Part shown: one piece after another, positions 43,287-51,884 of the stretch
Position numbering within the stretch: position 1 is the stretch's first letter
How the letters are laid out: each line of letters starts with the position of its first letter
DNA from: Intrasporangium calvum DSM 43043
Lineage (GTDB): Bacteria > Actinomycetota > Actinomycetes > Actinomycetales > Dermatophilaceae
Assembly: GCF_000184685.1 (NCBI RefSeq)
Contig: NC_014830.1
Coordinates: 2,108,001 to 2,172,000, forward strand
Length of the DNA: 64,000 nt
Direction of reading: 5' to 3'
Program-made: the position numbers and the translations under genes
Notes under the pieces: model-generated
What the model was told of the DNA's origin: nothing
The model's input: the letters and a program-made list of their open reading frames with translations, nothing else
The model's database searches: none

Positions 43287-45418
43287 CTGCCACGACGACG
43301 CCAGCAGCCGCGACGCCGAGCCTGCAGTTCGGCGAGGAGGTCGTGACCCACGCCCACGTCCGCGACGTCACCCTCCCGGGCGGCGCGGGCGCCCTCGCCC
43401 TGATCACCATCGACAACGGGCTCGACCACACGCGCCCCACGACGTTCGGCCCCCAGTCGATCGCGGAGCTCCACGCCGCCGTCGATGCCCTCCGGACCCG
43501 GGCCGAGGACGGCCAGATCGCGGCCGTGGCCGTCACGGGGAAGCCGTTCATCTTCGCGGTCGGCGCCGACCTGACCGGGATCCCCCTCCTCACAGAGCGG
43601 GACCAGGCACTCGCCGTCGCCCGGGCCGGCCACGCAGCCTTCGCCGCCCTGGCCGACCTGCCGGTGCCGACGTTCGCGTTCGTCAACGGCGCGGCCATGG
43701 GTGGCGGGGTCGAGCTGGCCCTGTCGGCGACCTACCGCACGATCAGCTCGGGCGTCCCCGCCGTCGCGCTCCCCGAGGTCTTCCTCGGAATCGTCCCCGG
43801 CTGGGGCGGCTGCTGGCTGCTGCCCAACCTCGTCGGCGTCGAGAAGGCCCTCAAGGTCATCGTCGACAACCCGCTGTCCCAGAACCGGATGCTCCGCGGC
43901 CCGGAGGCGTTCTCCCTGGGGATCGCGGACGCGATCTTCGAGCCGGCCGACTTCCTCGAGCGTTCGATCGCGTGGGCCGGCGGCGTCCTGACCGGCGCGG
44001 TGACCGTCGACCGGCCCCCGGTCGACCGGGACGAGGCGAGCTGGACCGCCGCGGTCAGCACGGCCAGGCGCCTCGCCGACGTCAAGACGGGCCGCCACGC
44101 GAAGTCGCCCTACGCCGCGCTGGACCTCGTGGCGGCCGCGCGCGCCACCACCCGTGACGAGGGCTTCGCGGCCGAGGACGAGGCACTGGCCGACCTCATC
44201 ATGAGTGACGAGCTGCGCGCCGGGCTCTACGCGTTCGAGCTCGTCCAGAAGCGGGCCAAGCGCCCCGCCGGCGCCCCCGACAAGGCGCTCGCGCGCACCG
44301 TGACCAAGGTCGGGATCGTGGGTGCCGGGTTGATGGCGAGCCAGCTCGCCCTCCTGTTCGTCCAGCGCCTCCAGGTCCCGGTCGTGCTCACCGACATCGA
44401 TGACGACCGGGTCGCCAAGGGCGTCGGCTACGTGCACGCCGAGCTCGACAGGCTCGCGGCCAAGGGCCGGATCAGCCGGGACCGTCTGACCCGCTACCGG
44501 TCTCTCGTCAGCGGCTCGACGAGCAAGGCCGGCTTCGCTGATGCCGACTTCGTCATCGAGGCGGTCTTCGAGGAGATGTCGGTCAAGAAGCAGGTCTTCG
44601 CCGAGCTGGAGCAGGTCACCGGTGCCGAGTGCGTCTTCGCGACGAACACGTCGAGCCTCTCGATCACCGAGATGGCCGCCGATCTCCAGCACCCGGAGCG
44701 GGTGGTGGGCTTCCACTTCTTCAACCCGGTCGCCGTGATGCCGCTTCTCGAGATCATCCCCGGCGCGCAGACCGACGACGCGACGCTGGCGACCGCCTTC
44801 GCGGTCGGCAAGGACCTGAAGAAGACGTGCATCCGCGCCGCCGACCGGCCGTCGTTCATCGTCAACCGGCTGCTCGGCCGGTTCATGGGAGAGGCGGCCC
44901 GGATCGTCGACGAGGGCACCCCGATCGAGGTGGTCGACCGGGCGTTCGCCGGGCTGGCCCCGATGCCCCCGTTCGTCCTCATCGGCCTCGTGGGACCGGC
45001 GATCGCCCTGCACAACGGCGAGACGCTGGTCCGGGCCTTCCCGGACCGGTTCTACGCGTCGCCGACGCTTCAGCGTCTCGTCGCGGCGAAGCTGCCCGGC
45101 TTCTACGACCTCAGCTCGGGCCGGCCGGTCCTCACCCCAGAGGCGGCCGAGCTCATCGAGAGGCCGGCCGACCCGGTCGTGCTCGACGTGGACCAGGTGC
45201 GCGAACGGGTGCTCACCGTGCTCGCCGACGAGGCGCGCCGGATGCTCGACGAGGAGGTCGCCCAGTCCCCCATGGACATCGACCTCGCGATGATCACCGG
45301 GGCCGGCTTCCAGTTCTGGAACGGTGGCATCACGCCGCTCCTCGACCGCACCGGCGTCGCGGAGCGCGTCACCGGCCACCGCTTCCTGCCGGCGGGCGTG
45401 TCCACGCTTCCTTCCTGA
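43283..45418 (+). CDS. fadB: Fatty acid oxidation multifunctional protein (enoyl-CoA hydratase/3-hydroxyacyl-CoA dehydrogenase)
   Basis: The protein has 711 residues, starting at GTG 43283 with GGAGG upstream. The crotonase domain (about 35-260) has the oxyanion loop 'NGAAMGGGVELALS' and the catalytic 'LPEVFLGIVPGWGG'. The dehydrogenase domain (about 335-700) begins 'KVGIVGAGLMASQLALLF', a GxGxxA variant of the NAD loop, and has 'FATNTSSLSITEMA', 'GFHFFNPVAVMPLLEII' and the C-terminal helices. Together with FadA it forms the beta-oxidation complex. The dispersed-motif palindrome follows the stop. Confidence 0.94.
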   Translation: MTATTTPAAATPSLQFGEEVVTHAHVRDVTLPGGAGALALITIDNGLDHTRPTTFGPQSIAELHAAVDALRTRAEDGQIAAVAVTGKPFIFAVGADLTGIPLLTERDQALAVARAGHAAFAALADLPVPTFAFVNGAAMGGGVELALSATYRTISSGVPAVALPEVFLGIVPGWGGCWLLPNLVGVEKALKVIVDNPLSQNRMLRGPEAFSLGIADAIFEPADFLERSIAWAGGVLTGAVTVDRPPVDRDEASWTAAVSTARRLADVKTGRHAKSPYAALDLVAAARATTRDEGFAAEDEALADLIMSDELRAGLYAFELVQKRAKRPAGAPDKALARTVTKVGIVGAGLMASQLALLFVQRLQVPVVLTDIDDDRVAKGVGYVHAELDRLAAKGRISRDRLTRYRSLVSGSTSKAGFADADFVIEAVFEEMSVKKQVFAELEQVTGAECVFATNTSSLSITEMAADLQHPERVVGFHFFNPVAVMPLLEIIPGAQTDDATLATAFAVGKDLKKTCIRAADRPSFIVNRLLGRFMGEAARIVDEGTPIEVVDRAFAGLAPMPPFVLIGLVGPAIALHNGETLVRAFPDRFYASPTLQRLVAAKLPGFYDLSSGRPVLTPEAAELIERPADPVVLDVDQVRERVLTVLADEARRMLDEEVAQSPMDIDLAMITGAGFQFWNGGITPLLDRTGVAERVTGHRFLPAGVSTLPS

Positions 45419-45433
45419 GGCACCGACGACGAG

Positions 45434-45514
45434 GCTGTATGCCGCTGGGCTCGGTCCCTCGCCGCCCGCTCAGCTCGAGCGCGGGGCGGGGACCCGGCCC
45501 AGCGGCATACGGCT
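45434..45514. repeat. Large inverted repeat built from two copies (9 and 10) of the dispersed motif
   Basis: Motif copies at 45436-45450 (forward) and 45497-45511 (reverse) form the arms; 17-nt arms 45435-45451-type pair with one mismatch around a 46-nt loop that itself contains CAGCTCGAGC. It starts 16 bp after the fadB stop, so it could fold in the 3' end of that mRNA. Confidence 0.75.
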
Positions 45515-45645
45515 GCTTCCGTCTCGCGACGGGGGGCCGCTGACGGGACGGGACGTTCGACCCTGCCGGCGCGGCCCGCGGAGGGTCACCCTTGGTGGAT
45601 CCGCCGGCGACGCGGGCGGACCGACCTGAGGTGGAGGGGAGCACG

Positions 45646-46521
45646 ATGATCGTCGTCGTCGGCGGGACGGGCCGGTTGGGCGGGCGCGTCGTCAGTGATC
45701 TGGTGGAGCGGGGCGAGACCGTGCGGGTGGTGGCCAGACACGCCCCGGTGGGCGGGCCGGGAGGCGGGCCGGGGGCCTTCGTCGCAGCCGACGTCCGGGA
45801 GCCGGACACGCTCGAGCAGGCCCTCGACGGCGCCACGGTGGTCGTCTCGGCGGTGCACGGGATGGATCCGGCGTCGGGAGAGTCGCCGGCGGTTGTCGAC
45901 CGGGACGGGAATCGCAACCTCATCTCGGCGGCACGCCGTGCCGGGGCCCGGATCGTGCTCGTCTCAGTCGTCGGAGCGGACCGGGACCATCCGATGGAGC
46001 TCTTCCGGATGAAGTCCGACGCGGAGCGGTTCCTCCGGAACGGACCGATGGACTGGACCGTCGTGCGCGCCTCGGCGTTCGCCGAGACCTGGGCCGACGT
46101 CATCCGCAGCACGACGAACCGCAAGGGCGTCCCCAAGGTCTTCGGACGCGGGCAGAACCCGATCAACTTCGTCACCGTGGACGACGTCGCCGCTGCCGTG
46201 ACCCGGGCCGCCGCCGACCCCGACCTGCGTGGTGAGGTGATCGAGGTCGGAGGTCCCGACAACCTCACGATGGAGCAGTTCGCCCGGCTCGTCACCGGCC
46301 AGCCTGCCGTGGGTCACATCCCCCGGGCCGCCCTGCGCGTCATGGGGATCGCCCTCGCGCCGTTCCGCCCCGGACCGGCCCGGCTGATCCGGACCGCGCT
46401 CGTCCAGGACGGAGTCGACCTCACCTTCGACCCCCGGGGCAGCCGAGCACGCCACCCGTGGCTGCCGTGCACGCCCGTCGGCGCGGTGCTGGGGTCCTCC
46501 CCCATGCCCGAGTTGCAGTAA
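45646..46521 (+). CDS. NmrA-like NAD(P)-binding protein
   Basis: The protein has 291 residues from ATG 45646 behind GGAGGGG. The dinucleotide loop is 'IVVVGGTGRLGGRVVSDLVE', followed by 'GATVVVSAVHG', 'ARIVLVSVVGAD' and 'DWTVVRASAFAETW', the pattern of atypical SDRs of the NmrA/NAD(P)H-azoreductase type. No classical Tyr-x3-Lys pair is visible, so it may sense the cofactor or reduce a quinone-like compound. It is not coupled to its neighbours. The stop codon overlaps the palindrome that precedes the next gene. Confidence 0.82.
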   Translation: MIVVVGGTGRLGGRVVSDLVERGETVRVVARHAPVGGPGGGPGAFVAADVREPDTLEQALDGATVVVSAVHGMDPASGESPAVVDRDGNRNLISAARRAGARIVLVSVVGADRDHPMELFRMKSDAERFLRNGPMDWTVVRASAFAETWADVIRSTTNRKGVPKVFGRGQNPINFVTVDDVAAAVTRAAADPDLRGEVIEVGGPDNLTMEQFARLVTGQPAVGHIPRAALRVMGIALAPFRPGPARLIRTALVQDGVDLTFDPRGSRARHPWLPCTPVGAVLGSSPMPELQ

Positions 46522-46536
46522 CTCATATATGAGTTA
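46519..46536. promoter_or_regulatory. 18-bp perfect palindrome before the XRE/MurA-like gene (candidate auto-operator)
   Basis: TAACTCATATATGAGTTA is fully self-complementary and strikingly A/T-rich. TTGCAG (46513-46518) abuts its left side and TAGCCT (46535-46540) its right, so it fills the spacer of a possible promoter, with GTG 46547 only 10 bp away. The overlap with the previous stop codon is complete. Confidence 0.65.
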
Positions 46537-46546
46537 GCCTCGATCC

Positions 46547-48076
46547 GTGTCTGAAAGCTACCTCACCCGAATCGGCGGCCTCATCCGCGACGCCCGCCGC
46601 CACAAGGCGATGACCCAGGCGGAGCTCGCCGAGCTCCTGGGGACCTCGCAAGGTGCCGTCACACGGATCGAGGCCGGCAAGCAGAACCTCAGCCTCGACA
46701 TGCTGGCCAAGATCGGTGATGCCCTCGACTCCGAGTTCGTCTCCGTCGGGCACTCCGGGCCACAGCACCTGCGCATCGTCGGGGGCAAGCAGCTCTCCGG
46801 CTCCATCGACGTCAAGACCTCGAAGAACGCGGCCGTCGCCCTGCTCTGCGGCTCCCTGCTCAACCGGGGCCGGACGACCCTGCGGAGCCTCGCCCGGATC
46901 GAGGAGGTCAACCGGATCCTCGAGGTGCTCTCCTCGATCGGCGTCCGGACCCGCTGGCTGCCCGACAGCAACGACCTGGAGATCATCCCCCCGGCGCAGC
47001 TGCACCTCGAGGACATCGATGTCGCCGCCGCGCGGCGCACCCGCACGGTCATCATGTTCCTCGGGCCGCTGCTGCACGAGCACCCGAACTTCCAGCTCCC
47101 CTACGCCGGTGGCTGCGACCTCGGCACCCGCACGGTCGAGCCCCACCTCGCGGCGCTTCGGCACTTCGGCCTCGAGGTGACCGCGACGCACGGCTTCTAC
47201 GAGGCGCGGTCCGACCGCTCGGTCAACCCGAGCCGAGCCATCGTGCTGACGGAGCGGGGCGACACGGTCACCGAGAACGTCCTCATGGCCGCCGCCCGCC
47301 ATGACGGACGCACCGTGATCCGCAACGCGTCCCCCAACTACATGGTCCAGGACCTGTGCTTCTTCCTCGAGAAGCTCGGGGTCCGGATCGAGGGCATCGG
47401 CTCGACCACGTTGGTCGTCCACGGCAGGTCGCAGATCGACGTCGACGTCGACTACTCGCCCAGCGAGGACCCCATCGAGGCGATGAGCCTGCTCGCGGCC
47501 GCCGTCGTCACGGACTCGCGCATCACCATCCGCCGCGTGCCGATCGAGTTCCTCGAGATCGAGCTGGCGACCCTCGAGGAGATGGGGATGAAGTACGACC
47601 TCAGCTCCGAGTACACCTCCGCGAACGGCAAGACGCGGCTCGTGGACCTGACCACGATCCCGGGTCCCCTGAGGGCGCCGACCGACAAGATCCACCCGAT
47701 GCCCTTCCCGGGGCTCAACATCGACAACCTGCCCTTCTTCGCGCTCATCGGCGCCGTGGCTGAGGGCAGCACCATGATCCACGACTGGGTCTACGAGAAC
47801 CGGGCAATCTACCTGACCGAGCTGACCAAGGTCGGCGCGCGGGTGCAGCTGCTCGACCCGCACCGCGTCATGATCGAGGGCCCGACCCGGTGGCGGGCTG
47901 CCGAGGTCGTCTGCCCGCCGGCACTGCGCCCCGGTGTCGTCGTCCTCCTCGCCATGCTCGCCGCACCCGGCACGTCCGTCCTGCGCAATGTGTACGTCAT
48001 CAACCGCGGCTACGAGGACCTCGCGGAGCGCCTCAACGCGCTCGGCGCGACGATCGAGGTGTTCCGCGACATCTGA
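46547..48076 (+). CDS. XRE-type helix-turn-helix fused to a MurA-like enolpyruvyl transferase domain
   Basis: The protein has 509 residues from GTG 46547. Residues 8-66 form an XRE helix-turn-helix ('AMTQAELAELLGTSQGAVTR'). Residues 75-505 are the EPT/MurA fold: 'GSIDVKTSKNAAVALLCGSL', 'LPYAGGCDLGTR' with the Cys at the position of the MurA active-site Cys, 'ASPNYMVQDLCFFLEKLGV', and 'PFPGLNIDNLPFFALIGAVA'. True MurA makes the first committed peptidoglycan precursor. Here the fused DNA-binding domain suggests a regulator that may sense UDP-GlcNAc or PEP, or a moonlighting enzyme. There is no ribosome site, so a leaderless mRNA is likely. Confidence 0.88.
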   Translation: MSESYLTRIGGLIRDARRHKAMTQAELAELLGTSQGAVTRIEAGKQNLSLDMLAKIGDALDSEFVSVGHSGPQHLRIVGGKQLSGSIDVKTSKNAAVALLCGSLLNRGRTTLRSLARIEEVNRILEVLSSIGVRTRWLPDSNDLEIIPPAQLHLEDIDVAAARRTRTVIMFLGPLLHEHPNFQLPYAGGCDLGTRTVEPHLAALRHFGLEVTATHGFYEARSDRSVNPSRAIVLTERGDTVTENVLMAAARHDGRTVIRNASPNYMVQDLCFFLEKLGVRIEGIGSTTLVVHGRSQIDVDVDYSPSEDPIEAMSLLAAAVVTDSRITIRRVPIEFLEIELATLEEMGMKYDLSSEYTSANGKTRLVDLTTIPGPLRAPTDKIHPMPFPGLNIDNLPFFALIGAVAEGSTMIHDWVYENRAIYLTELTKVGARVQLLDPHRVMIEGPTRWRAAEVVCPPALRPGVVVLLAMLAAPGTSVLRNVYVINRGYEDLAERLNALGATIEVFRDI

Positions 48077-48102
48077 CCGCCATCTGACCGCCATCTGACC
48101 GC
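48070..48102. repeat. Tandem repeat, 11-bp unit CATCTGACCGC, three copies, over the stop codon
   Basis: Copies at 48070-48080, 48081-48091 and 48092-48102 are identical. TGA in each unit places stop codons in all three frames in succession. Confidence 0.88.
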
Positions 48103-48140
48103 ACCTCCTCGCGGGGCCAGCGGCGGACCACACCCTCGTC

Positions 48141-48172
48141 CCCGATTTGTGGCGGCAAGGCACATGATCGGG
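48141..48172. promoter_or_regulatory. Dyad upstream of the 3-hydroxybutyrate dehydrogenase-like gene (candidate operator)
   Basis: CCCGAT...TTGTG on the left and CACAT...ATCGGG on the right form nested inverted repeats (outer 6 bp perfect, inner TGTG/CACA) around GCGGCAAGG. It is 28 bp before the start codon. The neighbouring GAF/PucR regulator is a plausible binder. Confidence 0.5.
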
Positions 48173-48199
48173 CTGTCGGCCGGTTCATAGTCTTCCCGC

Positions 48200-49033
48200 A
48201 TGCCAGACGCCCGCAACGATGCCCGCGACGACGAGTCCGGGCCCCGCCCCGCACGCGGGACCACGGACGACGCGGTGGCGACCAACCCGGTGGACCTCAC
48301 CGGCCGTACGGCGCTCGTCACGGGGGCCGCGAGCGGGATCGGGGCAGCCATCGCCCGAGCCCTGAGCCGGGCCGGCGCGACCGTCCATGCCGTCGACCGC
48401 GACGACGCCGGGCTCACCGCCCTCGCGGAGGAGGCGACGCTGACGACGGTCGTCGCGGACCTGGCCGACCTCGACGCCCTGGCCGACCTGCCGACGGACG
48501 TGGACATCCTCGTCAACAACGCGGGCATCCAGCACGTGAGCCCGATCGAGGAGTTCCCGCTCGACCGGTTCGACTTCATCCTCGACCTCATGCTCGTGTC
48601 ACCCTTCCGCCTCATCCGCCAGTCGCTGCCGCACATGTATGCCGGCGGTTGGGGACGGGTCATCAACATCTCGAGCGTGCACGGCCTCCGGGCGAGCCCC
48701 TTCAAGTCGGCCTACGTCACCGCCAAGCACGGGCTGGAGGGACTCTCGAAGGTGGTCGCCCTGGAAGGCGCACCGCACGGGGTGACGTCCGTGTGCATCA
48801 ACCCGGCCTATGTGCGCACCCCTCTCGTCGAGACCCAGATCGCCGACCAGGCCCGCACCCACGGCATCCCCGAGAGCGAGGTCATCGAGAAGATCATGCT
48901 CTCGCCGGTCGCTGTCAAGCGGCTCGTCGAGCCGGCCGAGGTCGCCGCCCTCGCCCTGTTCCTCTGCGGCCCCGCCGCCGCGTCGGTCACCGGGACGTCC
49001 TTCGTCATGGACGGCGGCTGGACTGCCCACTGA
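48200..49033 (+). CDS. bdhA: 3-hydroxybutyrate dehydrogenase-like SDR
   Basis: The protein has 277 residues. After a hydrophilic leader of about 30 residues comes the SDR core: 'GRTALVTGAASGIGAAIARA', 'DILVNNAGIQHVSPIEEFPL', Ser in 'INISSVHGLRASPFKSAY' and the 'YVTAKHG' pair. 'NNAGIQHVSPIEEFP' and 'NPAYVRTPLVETQI' are typical of 3-hydroxybutyrate dehydrogenases, which interconvert 3-hydroxybutyrate and acetoacetate with NAD. The regulator gene follows 32 nt later on the same strand. A start at GTG 48276 would remove the leader. Confidence 0.85.
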   Translation: MPDARNDARDDESGPRPARGTTDDAVATNPVDLTGRTALVTGAASGIGAAIARALSRAGATVHAVDRDDAGLTALAEEATLTTVVADLADLDALADLPTDVDILVNNAGIQHVSPIEEFPLDRFDFILDLMLVSPFRLIRQSLPHMYAGGWGRVINISSVHGLRASPFKSAYVTAKHGLEGLSKVVALEGAPHGVTSVCINPAYVRTPLVETQIADQARTHGIPESEVIEKIMLSPVAVKRLVEPAEVAALALFLCGPAAASVTGTSFVMDGGWTAH

Positions 49034-49065
49034 GGGGCCCGTCCGCTGCCCCACGGATCCTGCCT

Positions 49066-50937
49066 ATGATCGGCCACGTGACGACGTCCGCGGACACGGT
49101 GACCGAGCAGGTGCTCCACCTGCTCGAGCTGCTGGCCTCCGGAGCCACCGTCGCCGACATCGCCGCCACCACGGCCCCACCCGCCGCCCGGGACCTGGCG
49201 CTGCGCATCGCTCACACCCGCGACGTCCACCAGCACCGGGAGGCCGGGCTCACCGCCCTCCTCGACACCTCCCGCGAGCTCGCCACCGAGCACGATCCGG
49301 CGCAGGTCCTCGAGGCGATCGTCCGCCGGGCCCGGCACCTGCTCCAGACCGACCTCGCCTACCTCACGCTCTACGACGCAGAGGCCGACGACATCTTCAT
49401 GCGGGCCACTTCTGGATCGGTCTCGGCCGCGTTCCAGTCGGTCCGGCTGGCCCTCGGCGACGGCCTCGGAGGGCTGGTCGCCTCGACCCGCAAGCCCTAC
49501 TGGACCGCCGACTACTGGTCAGACGACCGGTTCCAGCACACCGGGACCATTGACGGAGCCGTGGGCGAGGAGGGCATCGTCTCCATCTGCGGCACGCCGC
49601 TCATCGTCGAGTCCGACTTCGTCGGGGTGCTGTTCGCGGCGAACCGTACCGCCCGGCCCTTCACCCGGGAGGACGTGGCGCTGCTGACCAACCTCGCGAC
49701 CCTCGCTGCCGTGACCCTCGTCCAGACCCGCGCCCTCGCGGACGCAGAGCACGCCGTGCAGGCGCTCAAGGAGGCGCACGAGACGGTTCGCCAGTACGCC
49801 GCGGGAATCGAGAAGGCGGCCGCGGCCCACGACCGCTTCGCCAATCTGGTCCTCGGTGGGGGCGGGGTCGAGGGCATCACCCACGCGGTGGCCGAGCTCC
49901 TCGGCGGCTGGGCGGTGCTGCTCGACGAGAACGGCGCGGTCCGCTCGTCCACCGGTCCGGCGCCGGACCTCGTTCGCAGCCCCGAGGCCCAGCTGCTGCA
50001 GGACCGGGCCGCGACGGCGGGCGGCCGACTCGTCCACGAGGGCGGGACCTACGCCGTGATGATCAACGCCGCGCACGAGCGCCTCGGCACCCTCCTCCTC
50101 GGGGAGGTCGGCTCCCTTCACGATGCGGACGCGCGGACCGTCGAGCGCGCCGGGATGGTGACCTCGCTCGTGCTGCTCTTCGAGCGCAACGCGGCCGACG
50201 CGCGACAGGCCGAGCGCAACCGGGTGCTGTCAGACCTCGTCGCCGGCCGGGGCACGGAGGCCGAGCGGGTCCAGCTCGCCCGCGGGGCCGGCTTCGACCC
50301 GGTGGTCGTGCCGTTCTGCCTGCTCGTCATGCTTGGCGAGGACACCGCGACGACCCGTGCGCTCATCATGTCGGCGAGCACGGCCGCGGGCGAAGGCTCG
50401 CTCGTCGGAGCCGATGACGACCACATCGTGGCTCTCGTGCCGGCCAGCGACGCCGATGCGCTGGCCAAGTCCATCGCTGCGCGTGTCGGCCGCAGGTCTC
50501 CGGTGACCGTGGCTGGGGTCGGACCCGTCGCCGGGATCGGCGGCATCCCCGCGGCCCATGAGGAGGGAGCCCGGACCGCCCGGGCCCTCATCGCGCTCGG
50601 TCGCCGTGGCCAGGGCGCGGCCGCCACCCAGCTCGGCTTCGCCGGCCTCATCGTCGGCTCGGACCCCGACGTCGCCGACTACGTCAACCGCATCCTGGCC
50701 CCGGTGCTGGACTATGACGAACGGCGGGGGACCGACCTCCTCGGCACCCTCGAGGCCTACTTCGCGGCGGGGTCGAGCCCACGGCACGCGGCCGCCGGCC
50801 TGCACGTCCACGTCAACACCGTGTCGCAACGACTGGAGCGCATCGGGGCCCTGCTCGGTCCCTCGTGGCAGCACCCGGAGGAGGCGCTCGAGCTGCAGCT
50901 CGCCCTGCGCCTCCGTCGGCTCCTCGTCGCGACCTGA
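49066..50937 (+). CDS. GAF-domain PucR/CdaR-family transcriptional regulator
   Basis: The protein has 623 residues from ATG 49066; GTG 49078 is an equal alternative. A GAF domain covers about 65-215 ('DTSRELATEHDPAQVLEAIV' to 'FTREDVALLTNLATLAAVTL'), a coiled linker follows, and the C-terminal PucR helix-turn-helix is at about 560-615 ('LEAYFAAGSSPRHAAAGLHV', 'HVNTVSQRLERIGALLG'). Such proteins activate catabolic genes in response to a small ligand. Location next to the bdhA-like gene, and facing the liv operon, makes both candidate targets. Confidence 0.9.
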   Translation: MIGHVTTSADTVTEQVLHLLELLASGATVADIAATTAPPAARDLALRIAHTRDVHQHREAGLTALLDTSRELATEHDPAQVLEAIVRRARHLLQTDLAYLTLYDAEADDIFMRATSGSVSAAFQSVRLALGDGLGGLVASTRKPYWTADYWSDDRFQHTGTIDGAVGEEGIVSICGTPLIVESDFVGVLFAANRTARPFTREDVALLTNLATLAAVTLVQTRALADAEHAVQALKEAHETVRQYAAGIEKAAAAHDRFANLVLGGGGVEGITHAVAELLGGWAVLLDENGAVRSSTGPAPDLVRSPEAQLLQDRAATAGGRLVHEGGTYAVMINAAHERLGTLLLGEVGSLHDADARTVERAGMVTSLVLLFERNAADARQAERNRVLSDLVAGRGTEAERVQLARGAGFDPVVVPFCLLVMLGEDTATTRALIMSASTAAGEGSLVGADDDHIVALVPASDADALAKSIAARVGRRSPVTVAGVGPVAGIGGIPAAHEEGARTARALIALGRRGQGAAATQLGFAGLIVGSDPDVADYVNRILAPVLDYDERRGTDLLGTLEAYFAAGSSPRHAAAGLHVHVNTVSQRLERIGALLGPSWQHPEEALELQLALRLRRLLVAT

Positions 50938-50948
50938 CGAGGCGATCG

Positions 50949-51884
50949 TCAGCCCGACCTCCCCAGGTGCCGGTCGATCGCGTCCACCACCGCGGTGACC
51001 CCCGGCTCGTCGAGGATGACGTCGTAGTGGTTGGCGTCGACGGCCGTGACGCGAACGCCGGGCGGCAGGTCGAGCGCGGCGAGTCGCCCCTCGTCGTACA
51101 GGCCCTGTGGCTCGTTCAGCAGGCCCCGGTGGGCCCAGACGAGCTCGACCGGCCTGCCGAGGTCGTCCGCACGCCGGACGGCTCCGTGGGTCACCGGGTC
51201 GGCGAGGACGTCCGCGCCGTCGACCCGGACGGCCTCCAGCACGCACGAGCTGCGCCACCGGCCGGAGCCAGCCTCGTCCTCGACGAGGTCGTGGCTGAGG
51301 TACTCACGGACCGCATCGCCGGCCGCGCCACGCAACGCCGGGCCGAGACTCGGATGGTGCTCCCAGAAGGCGAGGTAGTCCTCGAGGCCGTCGAAGCGCA
51401 TGGCGAGCCGGTCCATGGCCGGCCCGATCACCGCCGTCAGCGCTGCGTCGATGTCGAGGTCCGGGGGGGCCGGGAAGGCCAGGCCTCCGTCGACCAGGAC
51501 CGCTGCGGAGAACCGCTCGGGATGGGTCGCCAGCGCCAAGGCAGCGACGAACGCTCCCATCGAGTGCCCGACGAGGAGCGGAGCCGCCCCGAAGACGGAC
51601 GCGATGGACGTCAGGTCCTTCACGTGAGCAGCCAGACCGTAGGGCGCCGGCACACGGCGACTGCCGCCACGGCCACGCAGGTCGGGTGCGAGGAAGCGGA
51701 TCGATCCGGGGCCATGGCGACGCCCGACCTCGTCGGCCACCCTGCGCCACGACAGACCGTTCGCGGTGATCCCGTGGACGGCCACGATGACCGGGGCGTC
51801 CTCGCGGGCGACCCCCAGGGTCAGGTCGTGGATCGCGAGACTGCCGACCGGCTGCTCGATGACGAATGCAGGCGCGATGCTCAT
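50949..51884 (-). CDS. Alpha/beta hydrolase, last gene of the liv-type operon
   Basis: The protein has 311 residues from ATG 51884, overlapping the livM stop as ATGA. Features are the oxyanion 'VAVHGITANGLSWRRVADEV', nucleophile Ser in 'LLVGHSMGAFVAAL' (about 115) and the catalytic His in 'VDANHYDVILDEPG' (about 290). The cytoplasmic hydrolase should cleave an ester, amide or C-C bond. Its position in a transport operon suggests it acts on the imported compound. No closer family name can be given from sequence. Confidence 0.9.
   Translation of the reverse strand: MSIAPAFVIEQPVGSLAIHDLTLGVAREDAPVIVAVHGITANGLSWRRVADEVGRRHGPGSIRFLAPDLRGRGGSRRVPAPYGLAAHVKDLTSIASVFGAAPLLVGHSMGAFVAALALATHPERFSAAVLVDGGLAFPAPPDLDIDAALTAVIGPAMDRLAMRFDGLEDYLAFWEHHPSLGPALRGAAGDAVREYLSHDLVEDEAGSGRWRSSCVLEAVRVDGADVLADPVTHGAVRRADDLGRPVELVWAHRGLLNEPQGLYDEGRLAALDLPPGVRVTAVDANHYDVILDEPGVTAVVDAIDRHLGRSG

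Noticed and set aside
46547-48076. The MurA-like gene as the housekeeping murA
   Set aside because: The fused helix-turn-helix and isolated position away from cell-division genes suggest a paralogue with another role, though it could still be catalytic.
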